The notes under the pieces were generated by a model. It did not search any database. It was not told the DNA's origin and saw nothing but the letters and a program-made list of their open reading frames with translations. Below, piece by piece: positions 11,403-24,753 of a stretch of 64,000 nucleotides of DNA. This DNA is from Silurus meridionalis. Its lineage: Eukaryota > Chordata > Actinopteri > Siluriformes > Siluridae. How positions within the stretch are numbered: position 1 is the stretch's first letter; each line of letters opens with the position of its first letter. The stretch is taken from NCBI RefSeq assembly GCF_014805685.1, contig NC_060885.1:16452632-16516631 (forward strand), in the 5' to 3' direction. Position numbers and translations under genes: made by a program.

Positions 11403-14400
11403 GTGAAAGAGAGACACTTAAGCAAATGTACTGAGTTAGGGGGTAAGGAAAAAGTGATCCCTTAGGATATACGTAGATGATGACCTACATGGAGTCGTGC
11501 TTCTCCCCCACCACCCCCTTGGCCTGCAGAATTACATAAAAAAGCAGGCTGCAATATTTAATGAATTTCTTTTGATTTTTTTGTTTTCCATGTTTATTTC
11601 TCTCCAGCTGTGCTGCGATTCCACTTGCTGTGCTATTTACTTTCACTTAGGGTGTACTCTGTGTAAATGACCTAGCACACTCTCTTAAAGGTCCCCTAAA
11701 TTCACCGTACACTGAGTCACTTCCTTACGGATTATTGCTGGGAATATCACAAAGCCTTGCACTTCGATTTTAGCTAGGCCATCCTTCTGTTTTTTAAAGC
11801 GTTCTAATCCTCAACTTAGATATTTACTACTTTAATTCTCTATCACAGCATGCTTAGATTTCTCTAATGCTACACTTCCCTGATGGACTATTCCAACCTC
11901 TCTGCTGCATGTTTGTTGTCACAATGCAGGGCTGTCATTGCATGTGATTAGGAATGAGCAGCAGTATGCAAAGCCTTCCCTGCATGTTTCGTCCTAATGA
12001 GCGATTTGGTACACTTTGGCAGCTCTTACTGGCAGCACACATCAGAAAAATGGTGATTCTGACTGGATGCCTAAAGCAGCTTTTGCCAAAAGCAATTAGA
12101 TGCATTATGAAATTAAAACATGCACTTGTTATTTCTTCTAGGTTCATCTATCGCAAATCACAAAGGTTTAAAGCATTCCATATGTATTAAAAGCTCTACT
12201 TGTGTAACAAAGTTCATGCCATTCTGTTACATACTGACTTGTTTTTCTCTCATTGCCACCATCATCGTGGGAAGAATTTTAATGTTATGCTTTTTAGAGC
12301 ACCAAGCATTAGGATATAGAGCCTGTGACAAGCAATTCTGAGAAATTACAGGGTGACAAATCAATCTCAATCTGCAGTCTTCGAGCATTTCAGTCCCAAA
12401 TCATAGTCAGCTTAAGTGCTCTAAATAAATCAATATGCTTTTTTTCCCAGTGTGGTGTAGGGCTTTAACCTATTCAGGCATATTCATAACGAGAAGAAAA
12501 ACTGACAATTTAATATCAAATATCAATAAACTGGTATCGCCTTCCATGTGGCATGACCTAAAAACATATCCCTTTATGAGTGTTTTTATGAAATGCTGTC
12601 ACTCACATTAACTTGTGTATGAACAAACTACGACACAAATCATGTAATGAAATTTTGCTGACATTACAATATGACAAGCTTTGTAATGTACTTCCAAACA
12701 AACCGAAGCCCCTCACACATGTTCATATACACAATCACACACACACTCTGCTCTAATTGCTCTCTAATTACATAGTACTGTAGCTCCCTCACACACATTC
12801 TGCAGTAATATTGATTGTCTTCTCTCACACACCTCCACACATGCGAAAATGTTTAGGAATATAACATACCGAATGTTACACTTATATTTCCATGAAATGT
12901 ATTCCTCTTTTAAGCAAATTTCAGAATTTTAAGCAGAATAGTTTGTTTTCAGGTCCAGTTAGCACATGGTATCAATCAAATCAAACAGATTCCCACAGGT
13001 GGCTAAATGAAAATATCCTTTCTTTTAAAAGAAAAGTTAGTCAGCATCAAACAGGAGAGACAGTGTAAAAAGGGAGTGAGGAGGGGAAAATTAATAACAA
13101 CAAACTTTGCCATCTGTTCCACCAAGGCTCATGTCAGCTGCCAGTGGTTTAGGAGTGTTGTTGCTGCATCACACAGAAGAATGCTGATGTATGAGCTTCA
13201 TATGAATTCTAATTCTTAATGCGATTATATAGTCATAGGAGCACTGAGCCTTATTACTGCTGATATGCAAATATATGCATTTCATTTGCATAGATTTCTC
13301 ATTTAGTGATAGGATATTTAAAAAAATGCATAGTGATCATGGCTTGAGCAAAGACGTGAAAAAATAAACATATCCACAGGTATAAACAAAACAAAACCAC
13401 TATTCCTCAGGCGATAATCAGACACATCATTAAGTGTTTAATAACAAAACCTGCTAATGATGCAACTGCTAGTTGTTCAGGGACAGTTCATTGTTTAGCA
13501 TACCGTGGCTTTTGCTTCTACTTTCCCTCATTTATCTTGCATTATAATAACTGCCTTATCTGAATTCAAGTGTCTGGAAAGTAATTAATAGCGCCAACCT
13601 TGTGAGTCATCATTTGCTCGGTGTCACACATTTGTAAGGTGCACGTTAGGTTTTTCAATGATATGACCCACATTTAATCAGAACAGCGTCTGAGCATAAT
13701 CAGTTTACTTCGTTAATTTCAGACACATGCAAAACACAGCCGAGGAACGTTGGGTGTGAAAGTTCTCGTTCACAATACAGCACAAGCATACATTCACTAG
13801 GGGTCAAATAGTTTTTAAACTTGCAAGTAAACATGATACCAAGTAAACAGTCGTTACTGGTGTTTTACCACAGTACCTTTGAATCCTCAAGTCTGAGAGA
13901 TTTGTGTTAATGCACAATGTAAATGCATTTTAATATATTAATACTAATAATATTCTTTATAATAATCATAATATTAATAATATAAATATTACGTATTCAT
14001 TTATTTGTATTCATATAGACTTTTATGGAGGCCACCACATATAAATGGATTTTTTTCAATTTGATCATTGTTGATATTGGGACGTTTTTTGCGAGGAGAC
14101 ATTTTTATTTATGTATATTTTATTAATTGACCTTTAAGTATTTTTACTGGTTCATAAAAATCACTGAACTATTTTGTTGTTCCTTCTGGGTATCCAAACA
14201 CTGAATTTAGACTTGAACAGCTGTCTAGCAAAGCACAAATGTGTGTGTCTCTTTGCTATAGTGTGCAATCTAAGAGTGCAGAAAGTACCTCTGGCTAAGT
14301 ATGAATTTACATGCATGTTTCTGCACACTCTCCAGTCTTTTAACCTGATCTACTATCAAAGAACTGTGCCAGACAGAGACTGTATTCTCCAGCACTGGTA

Positions 14401-15074
14401 AACATAGCCATTGTAAACAGAAACCAGTTTATTAAGCACTTTTTTGGAAGGTGTCTCCAGTGTTTTGTTTTCTTCTATGGGAAAGACTGTTGTTTTTTAG
14501 TTTTGTAATAAGCTACTACAATGCAAGTCATATCAGGAATTTTTATGGAAATTGCTAGCATTGTGCTATTGTATAGAAGAAATCCACTAATGATACTTGA
14601 CATGAAAGAAACTTTGGGATACACTTTTATTGGAAAATAATTAACTTTACGTTATTGGAAACAGCATCACAATGCCAGGTTGTTGAAAGTTTTCTTAAAC
14701 AGCATGCCTGCTGTGATTTATCCCTTACTTAAAATGGAATGAATGTTTCAAGACAGATAAGAGCTAATCACAAAGCCCTTATTTGTTGTTCTTAAGGGAA
14801 ACGCTGATTCATGTTAACATATGTTGTAAGAGCAATCACATAGGGTGGTGATTGACACGTTTGGTTATCTCTTTATCTATAAACATGACAGTTCTGTCAC
14901 TATTCCTAATAAACGTCTACAGTATATCCACAGTATATAGTATATGAAATTTGTCCTGTTAAAGTGGCTGATATATACCTACATTATCAGCCAAAAACAT
15001 TTTGCTTTGTCTTTAAACTTTATTTATGAGTAATTTATTATTTTTCGACAAGTCTCTTAAGAAAGGTCTGTGTG

Positions 15075-15075
<1 letters not shown>
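11400..15075. other. Non-coding stretch
   Basis: No gene is recognised. The frames at 11935-12341 overlap on both strands and have no family features. About 13,560-13,760 is unique and base-balanced with TGAGTCATCA and TTAATCAG motifs and could be a regulatory element, but nothing here proves it. Confidence 0.5.

Positions 15076-15076
<1 letters not shown>

Positions 15077-15131
<55 letters not shown>
15077..15131. repeat. (TG)n microsatellite
   Basis: About 27 TG units. Opposing VCVCVC and HTHTHT frames (15026-15388 plus, 15013-15303 minus) run through it and are not genes. Confidence 0.97.
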
Positions 15132-15134
<3 letters not shown>

Positions 15135-15136
<2 letters not shown>

Positions 15137-18100
15137 CCTTTAGGGAGGGACAGTGTGTTTGTCCAGAAGATTATTACCCTATACACACTGCCAGGGGATA
15201 AAGCCTGCAGCAGACAGCCTTCTAATAACATTTCACTTTTATCAGAGAACACTAATGCACGCAAGGTGGGTGTTTGCTTTCCGAATGTCAGATCACCCCT
15301 CAAATGGAGGCAAACATCAAGTGACAGGGTAAATTGGAAACTATTTTTTTGCTTTAAATCCTTTAAAATCTCAGAGTCCCCAAAGTAATTAGTGAAGGGG
15401 GCTCAGTGGGAATTCCTCCTTTCACCGGTACTCTTCACCTGTCCCCCTATCCCTCAGACAGTGCTGCTTCTGTAACACTCAAGCTGCATTTCAAATGGTT
15501 TACATTGCATACTTTAAGTCTAAGTAATGTGGTCATTATGGTAAATTTGCTGAGATATAGGTTTTTCTTACACAAAGCATCTGTCTTGAGTGTGTTATGT
15601 GTAATACTGCAAGTCGGGGGCTAAGGCAGCTTATAAATATAAAATATAAAGATCCCAAAAGAAAATACATAGATGCTTTGAAACCGCATACATGACTTCA
15701 CTTTTCCAAAGCACTATTAAGCCCAATAAGCCCAAATTATTTATTATGTATTACCAATTATATGTATATGTATATATGTATATGTATTAACAATTGCAAA
15801 TAATGTAACTGATCATTAATTGATCACTTGCTGCTGTTTTGTCCAGACTGGATACAAGACCTAAATTTTTTTTTTTACTAATTTTACAAAATAGACCAGA
15901 TGATAAGATCTCAAAAATGTACTTGGAAATGATTCTAGGTTCTTTCCTATCTTTCAATATACACTAATAAAGTGTTAAATTAGAGAGCAAAATTTTCTAT
16001 GCTATATTTTTTTGGTGTGGCATATATTGTATGAAAATATACCGGGGTTTTATTGTAACATCTTACAAATAAATGTTGACTCTTCCATTTCTCAATCTCT
16101 AACTACTGTAATATCTTTTTAAAGAGCTATATTAACGAGCAGTGTGCCTGCATTTACAAAATACATTGATACAGATAAGAGAGCTGCATAAATTAAAAAA
16201 AAACTCTTAATTTCTGGATGATGTATTAAAACCAGCAAAGATTTAAGTGGAATGCTGGAAATGTTTTCACTCAGTGGTTGCGTAGTGTAGGAGCACTGCT
16301 ATAGATAGCATGAATCTGATGTTACCATAGATGCAGCACCTGTTTAACACTTGCATGCAGATGTTGAGTGTGCAGAGCTGGAGCTTCATGCTGAACACAC
16401 AATTTGCTGAAAATGCTAGAGGACACAGGTATGGTTCCTTTGCTTGATTAAAAACAAAACAAAACAAAAAAAAATTTCTTTTGGAGATGCATGTCACAAA
16501 AAATGACCTTACAGTGGTGATACCAGTCCACCAGTGTCTTAGCGGTCATTTTAGAACATGCTAGCTAACCTGTTCCCTGTTACACTTTATTAGCTGAGAA
16601 ATGTTACTTTGGACTGTTTCACCCACAAACCACCTCTCCAAAGGCAAGGCATTCAGGTCAAGGCATTCATTATTGAAACAGGATTTATCAATTCCACCAT
16701 GTCTGTACATTGACTAACAGTCCCTTTTTTTTCTGGTGAGTCTTGTTGTTCATTTATGATTTTTTATTTTATTTTATAGTTATATTGTAAATACAATATA
16801 TAGTTATATAGTAAATAGCTTTATATTTATAAAAATGCACCCCAGACATTTATAATGTCCTTGAATACTCTGGACTGAAATGAGAATACAAATTTTAAAC
16901 TATGTCATGAATGTAAACTAGGGACAGGATTGTCACCAGGTGAACCGCTGCTCTGGACAAGGCATTCGTAATTATGTGTTTGTGCATGTTTCTGTGGATA
17001 TCTGCGCATTTGGGACTTATGGCTCAATCAGCGGCATCTTGTTGTCTCGCCCTTTTTTTCTTCCACCTCAGATGGCACCACTTCAGTACACTTGCTCCTT
17101 CTCCTCATATCCCTTTATTATAGCCTATGTCACTTTCTTTCCTCGTCCTTCATCCCTTCATCCCTATTATTATCCTGTGCTCTGCTTCTCTCTCTCCCTG
17201 TTACCATAGAAATGCCTCAGTGTCCCTTTTGGCATGAAGCATAAACAGCCTAAAAGATCCCTTGCACTCTTTCATCCCTTTTTCTATCTCCATGTCCAGC
17301 TCCCTCTAACTCTCTCCATCTTTTATTCCCTCATTCTCATATTCAGTTGCACTTTTCTCCAGTCAATGAACTGATTTCTTTTTATCCAGGAGCACAGCAG
17401 ATTAGGAGATATTGTATCATGGCCAAGACAGGCAAAGCCCCTTTCTGTCCCTGACATCTAATTAATGGTAATCCTTTAATCTGCTGCTTGTAGTGCAGAC
17501 CCCTTGGTTGCTGTCCTATTTGCAGTCCTCAGAAGCAAAGGAAGGGAAATGAAAAGGAAAAAAATTTACTGCAGAAACAACTTCCAACAGCTCCGAAAGC
17601 TCAACCACAGGCCGTGCGTGCAGATGTGTGTCATGTAATAAAGATGTGTTTTCTTGCTGTGTGACCTGCTTCCTCACATCACCTTGTTTGCTTTCATGTC
17701 CTTACCAGAGTTTTCTGGTGTATTCGCCATTTCATGCAAACTAAAAAAATCTAAAGACGTCCCTGCAATGTCAATATCAATGATATATTTAGCATTTTAA
17801 CATGGTGCCTGGCGGCAAAATATCACACATTTTGCCTACTGTATTGTACATAATGTAAGCAGCACACAGTCACCTCAGCTCTTTCTTTTTCTGTATGTAT
17901 GTGTGTGTCCTTCACTATGTTGTTCTTTTCTCTTTATTTTGCTACTTCACACCCCCACACCTGCCCACACACACATTTATTAGGAATACATCTCTGGAAT
18001 GCATAATATTATTTTGTCATTTGGTATTGATGGTCATACAAAATATTACTATTAAATTAGTCTCAAACTGTACAACCATAAAACACAAGAGAACCCATTA

Positions 18101-18714
18101 ATAACTGTGGTAGTAGGTGGTAGGTGGAGAGGCACATTTCTCTGAACACAATGTCAAGAACTAGGATGTAATAAAATGCACTGTAATTGGATAATTATTT
18201 GGAATAACAAGGTGGTAAATTGAAACTGGAAATAAATTGGAAATAAATGAGAAAGTAAATGCAATGCTAACGAATGATTCTTTTTAAAGAAAAAAATAAT
18301 TCCATTACCACTTGTTTATTTCTTTATGTAGATGGCAATTCTTATGCTTAAAAAATAAATGCCAATTCCGTCTACTTTACTTTTACTGTAATTGTGTTAT
18401 ATATAGCCATACAGAATTATACAATACATACCTATCAATTATCACAAAATGTGACTAAGCTTGGGTCATAAAAGGTATTGATGATGCTGATTACTAAAGT
18501 TTATAACTGTGTCCTTTTATGACCTTGAGAATCTCTATTTGTGTAGCTCAACTTACTGTCTTTTCAGGTTGAATAACTCTCGAATTGATTTAAATATGAA
18601 TATCTAATTACGAGGCATTTTTCTATAGTTAGGTCACGAATTTTAATCTTTATTCTTTAGTCATCTTTTTAATCAAAGTAATGATGCAGTATATTAGAGT
18701 TTGCAACACACCAC
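15135..18714. other. Non-coding stretch
   Basis: No gene is recognised. A small TATATG-type repeat lies at 15758-15786. A pyrimidine-rich region runs from 17040 to 17360. The block at about 17,390-17,540, with CATCTAATTAATGGTAATCC and TTTAATCTGC, looks like a homeodomain-binding regulatory sequence but is unproven. Confidence 0.5.

Positions 18715-18715
<1 letters not shown>

Positions 18716-18797
<82 letters not shown>
18716..18797. repeat. (AT)n microsatellite
   Basis: About 40 uninterrupted AT units flanked by CCACCC on the left and ACCAATAAGG on the right. Confidence 0.97.
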
Positions 18798-18799
<2 letters not shown>

Positions 18800-19980
18800 A
18801 ATAAGGTAAAGCTTGTGTGCTACTTATATGAAAAGCTACTATGAGCTTGTTATGCAGCTAAAGCTTTCACCAAAACAGAGCAGATTGTTATATTTTACAA
18901 GAATATAGTTATTCTTAATATTAGTTTAATAAAGATTAATATTTTTTCTCTGAAACATATCTAGAGCTAGCCTCTTGTCTACTAGAATGTTTTATATAAA
19001 TGGTAACAAGCATACCTTTATAATCCATTAAAAAGCATTGGTCAAATATTTAATAAAGCAATTCCAGAGAATTTATGAAAGGCTATACTCAAAAATGTAA
19101 TACGATTGGAGATTTCATGCATGTCTTTACATGGAACAGAGAATTACAATTATTTATTAATATGAGTTGCTGAAATGTTCCTATTCTAAATTTTTCTTAT
19201 TCATTTTATTTGCATGCTATTAGCTTTGTTTTTACTTGCAGCACATTCGTGACACTTTGATCAAGTTGTAGAAGGTACACATAGTGCTTCATAAGAGTAT
19301 TATATATATGAACTCGATCTTTTTTAATTTGAAGCCATTGCATCTACCTAGCATATGGGCTCCATTACCAAGAATTCTTACTGAATTTCATTTAAATACA
19401 AATGAATTAAGCATTCATTCCCATACTTCACTCTTCTACCATAAATGCATGTTGCAAAAAGTAACATGGCAGAATTGTATTAAATTTATGAACAATTTTA
19501 TGAAATTCTTTACAAGGAGATCTACTTATAATAAAGTCCATTTGCCAGTCAAATAAATTATTTGAATACCCTTATACTAGAGTGTTAATCAAACAAAGCA
19601 CTATGTGTACATTCTAAAAATTTCAAGTTTCTAACTTGCAGGATTCAATGTGTAATATAAACCAGCTAATTTTAAATGATTACTGTTCTGTGTCCATGTG
19701 AAGACATTGCATAATATCTACAATAACATTACACATATTGACATAAGCCTTTCATTTGTTCTCCAGCATTTACTTTACTTAGACTATGAAATATTTACAT
19801 AGTGGTATGAAAGTGTCATAAAGGCAGTAGGTACCCTTCAAATAGTCCCAAGTGTTCCCCAAATAACTGAAGTGCACTTTTTACCCTAATCAGAACCTCA
19901 ATATATTTTAATAAAGTAAATTTCAGCTTCAACAAGCCAGCCAGATGTCCAGCTACATTTTTATGTTATTTGGCTATATA
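18798..19980. other. AT-rich non-coding stretch
   Basis: No gene or familiar repeat is seen. The frame at 19284-19556 has no domain and ordinary AT-rich composition. Confidence 0.55.
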
Positions 19981-19982
19981 TA

Positions 19983-19987
19983 ACACA

Positions 19988-20052
<65 letters not shown>
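19983..20052. repeat. (AC)n microsatellite
   Basis: About 34 AC units with one ACAT interruption at the left edge. Confidence 0.97.
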
Positions 20053-20054
<2 letters not shown>

Positions 20055-21506
20055 TGCAGCTCTGCTTAAGTGGTAGTGGGGAACGGCATCAAAATTTACA
20101 ACATTGCATAATTTCTAACACGGACTATGGGAAGCAAAATCCTCCCATCTTAATTAAGTTAATTAACAGATATAAATAATCACCTTCAGCCTGTGTTCAT
20201 TTGTAAAGCAATAAACCCCAGCTATAAAAGTCAGTCTTGGTGCTGTCATAAACAGTATGCCGTTTCACTCATTAACTCTAGCCATGCTGGTGTCTCCTTC
20301 AGGATACAGAGTTATTGCAGCATTATGCTGCTGTTTAAGGCCGTTTTTAGCTTCTTGGCAGAGCAGAAGGTTTACCGGTACATCATTTTCTTTTATTTCA
20401 TTAGTCAAGCCTAAATGCACCACTGCAGTGAGCAAGTGTTCTCTCAGCTGCAAAATAGATAACGATATAAATGGACAGACAGAGCCATCTGCATTGTGTA
20501 ATTCATTTGCTAAGCAGGCAACTCTATACAACATTTTTTTCCTTTTTTTTTTTTTTTTTTTTTTACTCAAAAGCCTGATTTTGTTTTCCTTCACTTAGCA
20601 CAAAAAATAAATGAATGCTCGGTGGCAGGGATCCCCACCCATTTGAATGTCTTCCACACTTTGGGTATTTTTGTTTTGACAAGGATGGAGGGTGGATCTC
20701 AATTGGATTTTGGCAAGCCAGGAAAAAGCTCACTGCTATAATTTATTTTGTTATCCAATTAGAAGCTCTGGGTTTACTCACTCGTCTTTTTTTTGTTATT
20801 AATTTTGAGAAACCTAGTATGGCAGACTGCAGTGCTTGGATGATTCACCTATTTATACTGATATTTTCTTTTTCTAAATTGAAGCTGGCAACTTTACCTT
20901 GTTAGTCCAATTCTCTGATCTTCTTGGGTAGGCTAGTCATCAGTATCAATCACATACATAGCACAAAAGTTGTATCTTTTATTAAGACAAAATGCCTTTT
21001 GCCTACCTGTAAACATCTTTTGATTTATGAGTACAAAATGTGGACATGTGGACAGGAACAAAATAATATTAACTTAAAATATCATGCCATGTTTCACCAC
21101 TCCCTCTTCTCACTGGATGTCATTCATCAATGTCCAATCAGTTCTTTTACTCTGATACACATCACATTACAGAAGACAAAATACTTTATAATCCTTGATA
21201 AAGCTTCCTGTTATCTTTTTATGATGAATAAACTTAATGGCTTTTAGAAGATAAGAGTGTCATTTTATATAAAAACCTCACACATTTCCAGACTTCCTTT
21301 GCTACAAACAGTGATTCTCTTGCAGACACACACTTTGCCAGCCCTCCAACAGAGTAGTGATTAATGCATTAGGAAGCCGCCTCTGCTGTGGAGTCTGTGT
21401 GTGTGTGTATCTTAATCATATACTCTGCATGTGTAATTAGCTGCAGATACACTTGCTGATGAATGCAATGAATGAAGCTCGTGCCATTCTCATATTGGTA
21501 AAGAGC
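20053..21506. other. Non-coding stretch with a 24-base poly-T
   Basis: No gene is recognised. About 20,055-20,520 is unique, includes the homeodomain-type cluster CTTAATTAAGTTAATTAAC near 20150, and has overlapping ORFs on both strands (20257-20598 and 20265-20594). The mutual overlap argues against coding. A poly-T run lies at about 20541-20564. Confidence 0.45.
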
Positions 21507-22406
21507 CCACTGCCATAAAGAGCATTCCCCTGTGCCATACAGAGTACCCATACTGGCAGACAGTGTGTTCCGCCGTGCAGTACAAAGTACCAATACTGCC
21601 ATAAAGAGCATTCCCCTGTGGCATACAGAGTACCCATACTACCATACAAAGCGTTCCCCCATGCTGTACAGAATACCAATACTGCCATACAGAGCGTTCC
21701 CCCATGCCGTTCATAGTACCCATACTGCCATACAGAGCATTCCCCTGTGCCGTACTGAGTACCCATACTGCCCTACAGAGCATTCCCCCGTGCCGTACTA
21801 AGTACCCATACTGCCATTTAGAGCATTCCCCCCATGCCATACAGAAAACCCATACTGTCATGTAAAGCTTTCCCCCATGCCATACAGAGTACCCATACTG
21901 CCATACAGAGCATTTCCCAGTGCCATACAGAGTACAAATACTGCCATAGAGAGCGTTCCCCTGTGACATACAAAGTACCCATACTGCCATTCAGATCGTT
22001 CCTCCAACGCCATACATAGTACCCATACTGCCATACAGAGCATTCCCCCATGCCATATTGCCATACAGAGCGTTCCCAGTGCCATACAGAGTACCAATGC
22101 TGCCATACAGAGCATTTCCCAGTGCCATACAGAGTACACATACTGCCATACAGAGCGATCCCCTATGCCATACAGAGTACCAATACTGCCATACAGAGCG
22201 TTCCTCCTTGCCATACAGAGTACCCATACTGATATACAGAGCATTCACTAGTGCCATACAGAGTACCCATACTGCCATACAGAGGGTCCCCCCATGCCAT
22301 AGTAAGTGGCCATGCTGCCATACAGAGAACCCACACTGCCATACAGAGCGTTCCGCTGTGGCATACTGAGTACCCACACTGCCGTACAGACCGTTCCCCC
22401 GTGCTA
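21507..22406. repeat. 43-bp minisatellite, about 21 tandem copies
   Basis: The tandem array has a 43-bp period, measured directly from the ACTGCC word (21681, 21724, 21767, 21810, then 21854 with one inserted base). Each unit has two half-units that both carry GCCATACAGAG: one continues into TACCCATACT, the other into CGTTCCCCCAT. The whole is thus a roughly 21+22-bp doublet. Copies differ by substitutions and occasional indels, and one half-unit is duplicated irregularly near 22,050-22,080. Because the unit lacks stop codons in most frames, seven overlapping minus-strand ORFs of up to 166 codons arise, all repeating LYGTG/SVWQYGY-like peptides. Since 43 is not a multiple of 3, the same peptide cycles through all frames, so these are not counted as genes. 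Confidence 0.95.
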
Positions 22407-24684
22407 TCGTAGCCTATGTCGGCAGCTGTGTGGGAGTATGAGTGAGTGTCTGATGGTGACCCGAGCTGAGTAGTGATGAATTTATTAACCTGCATTGATG
22501 GGAAAAGGCAGGATCCATTTGGTAACCATATGTATCGCTGGATGCGCTCCAGATGAATGATTTAGAGTGTGAAACCTCTCAAGGCTCTAAGAACCACACC
22601 TGTTTCTCACGTCCATCTCCCTACCTCAGGCTTTTGTGCATTTTCTCCATGAGATATTTTTATGTTTACTTGTGAAAACTATGTGTAGTTATCACTGTAA
22701 CTTTGCAAATGAATGAGTCAAACCTTTTTCACACGGAAAGTGCTAAATACAAAGGCTCATTCACACATCAGAGCACACTGATGGGAATGGGCCATCCCAA
22801 ATGACTGTGCAGGAATCCAGTTGTATAGAGTATGATTTTTTTGGGAGTAAATCCCAGAGGATCTGAGGATATGTTGCCAGTCTTCTGCGCAGCAATTGTT
22901 CTGGGTCGGAAGGGTGGGTGGTGGTGGTGAGGGTAGTGTTGACAGATTGGCCAGCTGGGTTTAGCCAAAGCTTTTTTGTGCCCCGTTTCTCACGACACAT
23001 TTCAAATTAACCCTGCTGGCTCAGAAAGCCCCACTGCTGGGAGTTCTGTCAGCATGCCTACCTATAGACAATGGCTTATTAAAGACCATCTAACCTTCCA
23101 TCTATCCAACTAGCTGAACTTTTCTCCTGGATAAGAGGAAAAGGCATGACAATAACCGGAAATGTAGAATTAAAAAGTATGAGATTTTTTAGTCCATATA
23201 GAGGAGAGGAAGGAAACCCATGTTACGAAAAGAAAATGTACACAAGGGAGTGAAACTGCGCAAATAAATAGGGAGCAAAGAGAACAAACCTTGCTTTTCT
23301 TCATCAGTGCAACTGTAGCTTCATGTTCTTGTCTTTCTTTCCCCCAGCATCCCACCTCTGTTCTCTCATCTACTCTCTAGGTAGTTTACTTCCTCTGCTC
23401 GAGTGCTGCAGTTGTTGTTGTTTCTTTGCACCAGGCAGTGTTGAAAAGACTAAAAATATATGTGTTTTTTTTGGAGAGCAGTCCCTACAGGAATTCTAGC
23501 AGAGTGTGAGAAAAGATTGTGATGTTGTTCACATAAAGTCCCAACCCGAGGTCGTGTAAATAGACTCTGTAAGCCTCATGCTGGAGCAAACACAGTAATC
23601 GCAGGATTATCAATTTATAGTCCAGAATATAAAAGAGACATCAATTGGGTTAATCTCATTAAGATTTATTTTCAATATCTTTATGAAAATGGACTTATCC
23701 AAAGTTATTAATGTAATGGATTGTTAGGATTTGATTGCAGTGAGTGTTTCTTGGGCAATCAGGAAAAGTCTTCATAGAGAAAGAGAAAGAGAGATGATTA
23801 TGGAAGTGTCCTGGAATAAATGACAAAAGCATATTCACTGAAGGAAGTGACATTCTGGTGACATTTGGTGGCTTACTGGCATTTTAAAAGACAGATGAGA
23901 GCCAGTTATAGTTCAGTTGAGTTTAAAATCCACATATTGTTTTTTCCCAAAAAAATAAAGGTTATCCTAAAGTCACATTTGTTGTCCAAACACACATAAG
24001 TCTTTATCTTTTTCTTTATACATATTATTTCTCTTTAAATAAACCTCACTCCTGCTTTGCATTGTGTGCTACAGAACTACAGATCTGTCATTCATCACTC
24101 CAACCCTGGGCATAAATTCAAGTATATGTCTATCATAATTGAGAAATTCAATGAAGCAAAGAATCATAACCTGTTAATCAACATTGTCTGAGAATATCCC
24201 TTTTGCCTCAACCCTACATTGTCCATGTTTTTCACTCATTCATCTCTTTCTCCCTCTCCGTCTCTCCATCAATCAGAAAGTGCTTCACTGGAGCACAGCA
24301 TGCTTCACAATTGTCCTCATAAATTGTGTGTCATGCAGAAGATGGGGGGAAGAATGGAGGGAGAAAGTGAACACAAAATAACAAAGGGTTCTGAAACCAG
24401 TGCCACATTTTTCGGCCACGCAAGATTACCCAGACTGTCCTGGGAGGAGCACACTCTACCCTGTGGTGATAAATGTTGGAAGGGAGAGTATGACACAAGC
24501 TTTAAAAGAACCAGACTTCGTCCACCTTACCTGGGCTAAGCCTAACTGCAGCTCCCTTTTCAGACTTAAATTGATGAGCATCTTTATTCCTGGCTAAAAG
24601 AAGATGTTTTCCGCCCACATTCTGTAATAACTGATTTCTCACTAGACATTCCCAAACTGCCATCATTCTTCATCCCCTATTTTC
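22407..24684. other. Non-coding stretch
   Basis: No gene is recognised. The frames at 22761-23000 and 24219-24539 overlap others and lack family features. About 24,290-24,560 is unique and base-balanced and could be a conserved element. Confidence 0.5.
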
Positions 24685-24685
<1 letters not shown>

Positions 24686-24724
<39 letters not shown>

Positions 24725-24753
24725 CACACGCACACACACGCACACACGCACAG
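24686..24753. repeat. (AC)n microsatellite with GC interruptions
   Basis: AC units with regularly spaced ACGC variants in the right half, an older and partly degenerate repeat. Confidence 0.95.

Noticed and set aside
10986..11434. ORFs of 143 and 85 codons with YIYIYI peptides
   Set aside because: They are translations of the two AT tracts and the neighbouring TG tract.
15013..15388. Opposing ORFs of 96 and 120 codons
   Set aside because: Both run through a TG/CA repeat and lack any domain.
20265..20594. 109-codon minus-strand ORF starting in poly-lysine
   Set aside because: Its N-terminus is the translated poly-T run, and it overlaps another open frame of similar length on the opposite strand.
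21507..22406. CRISPR-like appearance of regularly spaced repeats
   Set aside because: The repeats are directly adjacent, diverged copies with no unique spacers, and the genome is eukaryotic.
21437..22495. Seven overlapping minus-strand ORFs of 79-166 codons and several plus-strand ORFs
   Set aside because: All are translations of the 43-bp minisatellite. The unit lacks stops and shifts frame every copy, so the open length has no evidential value for coding.
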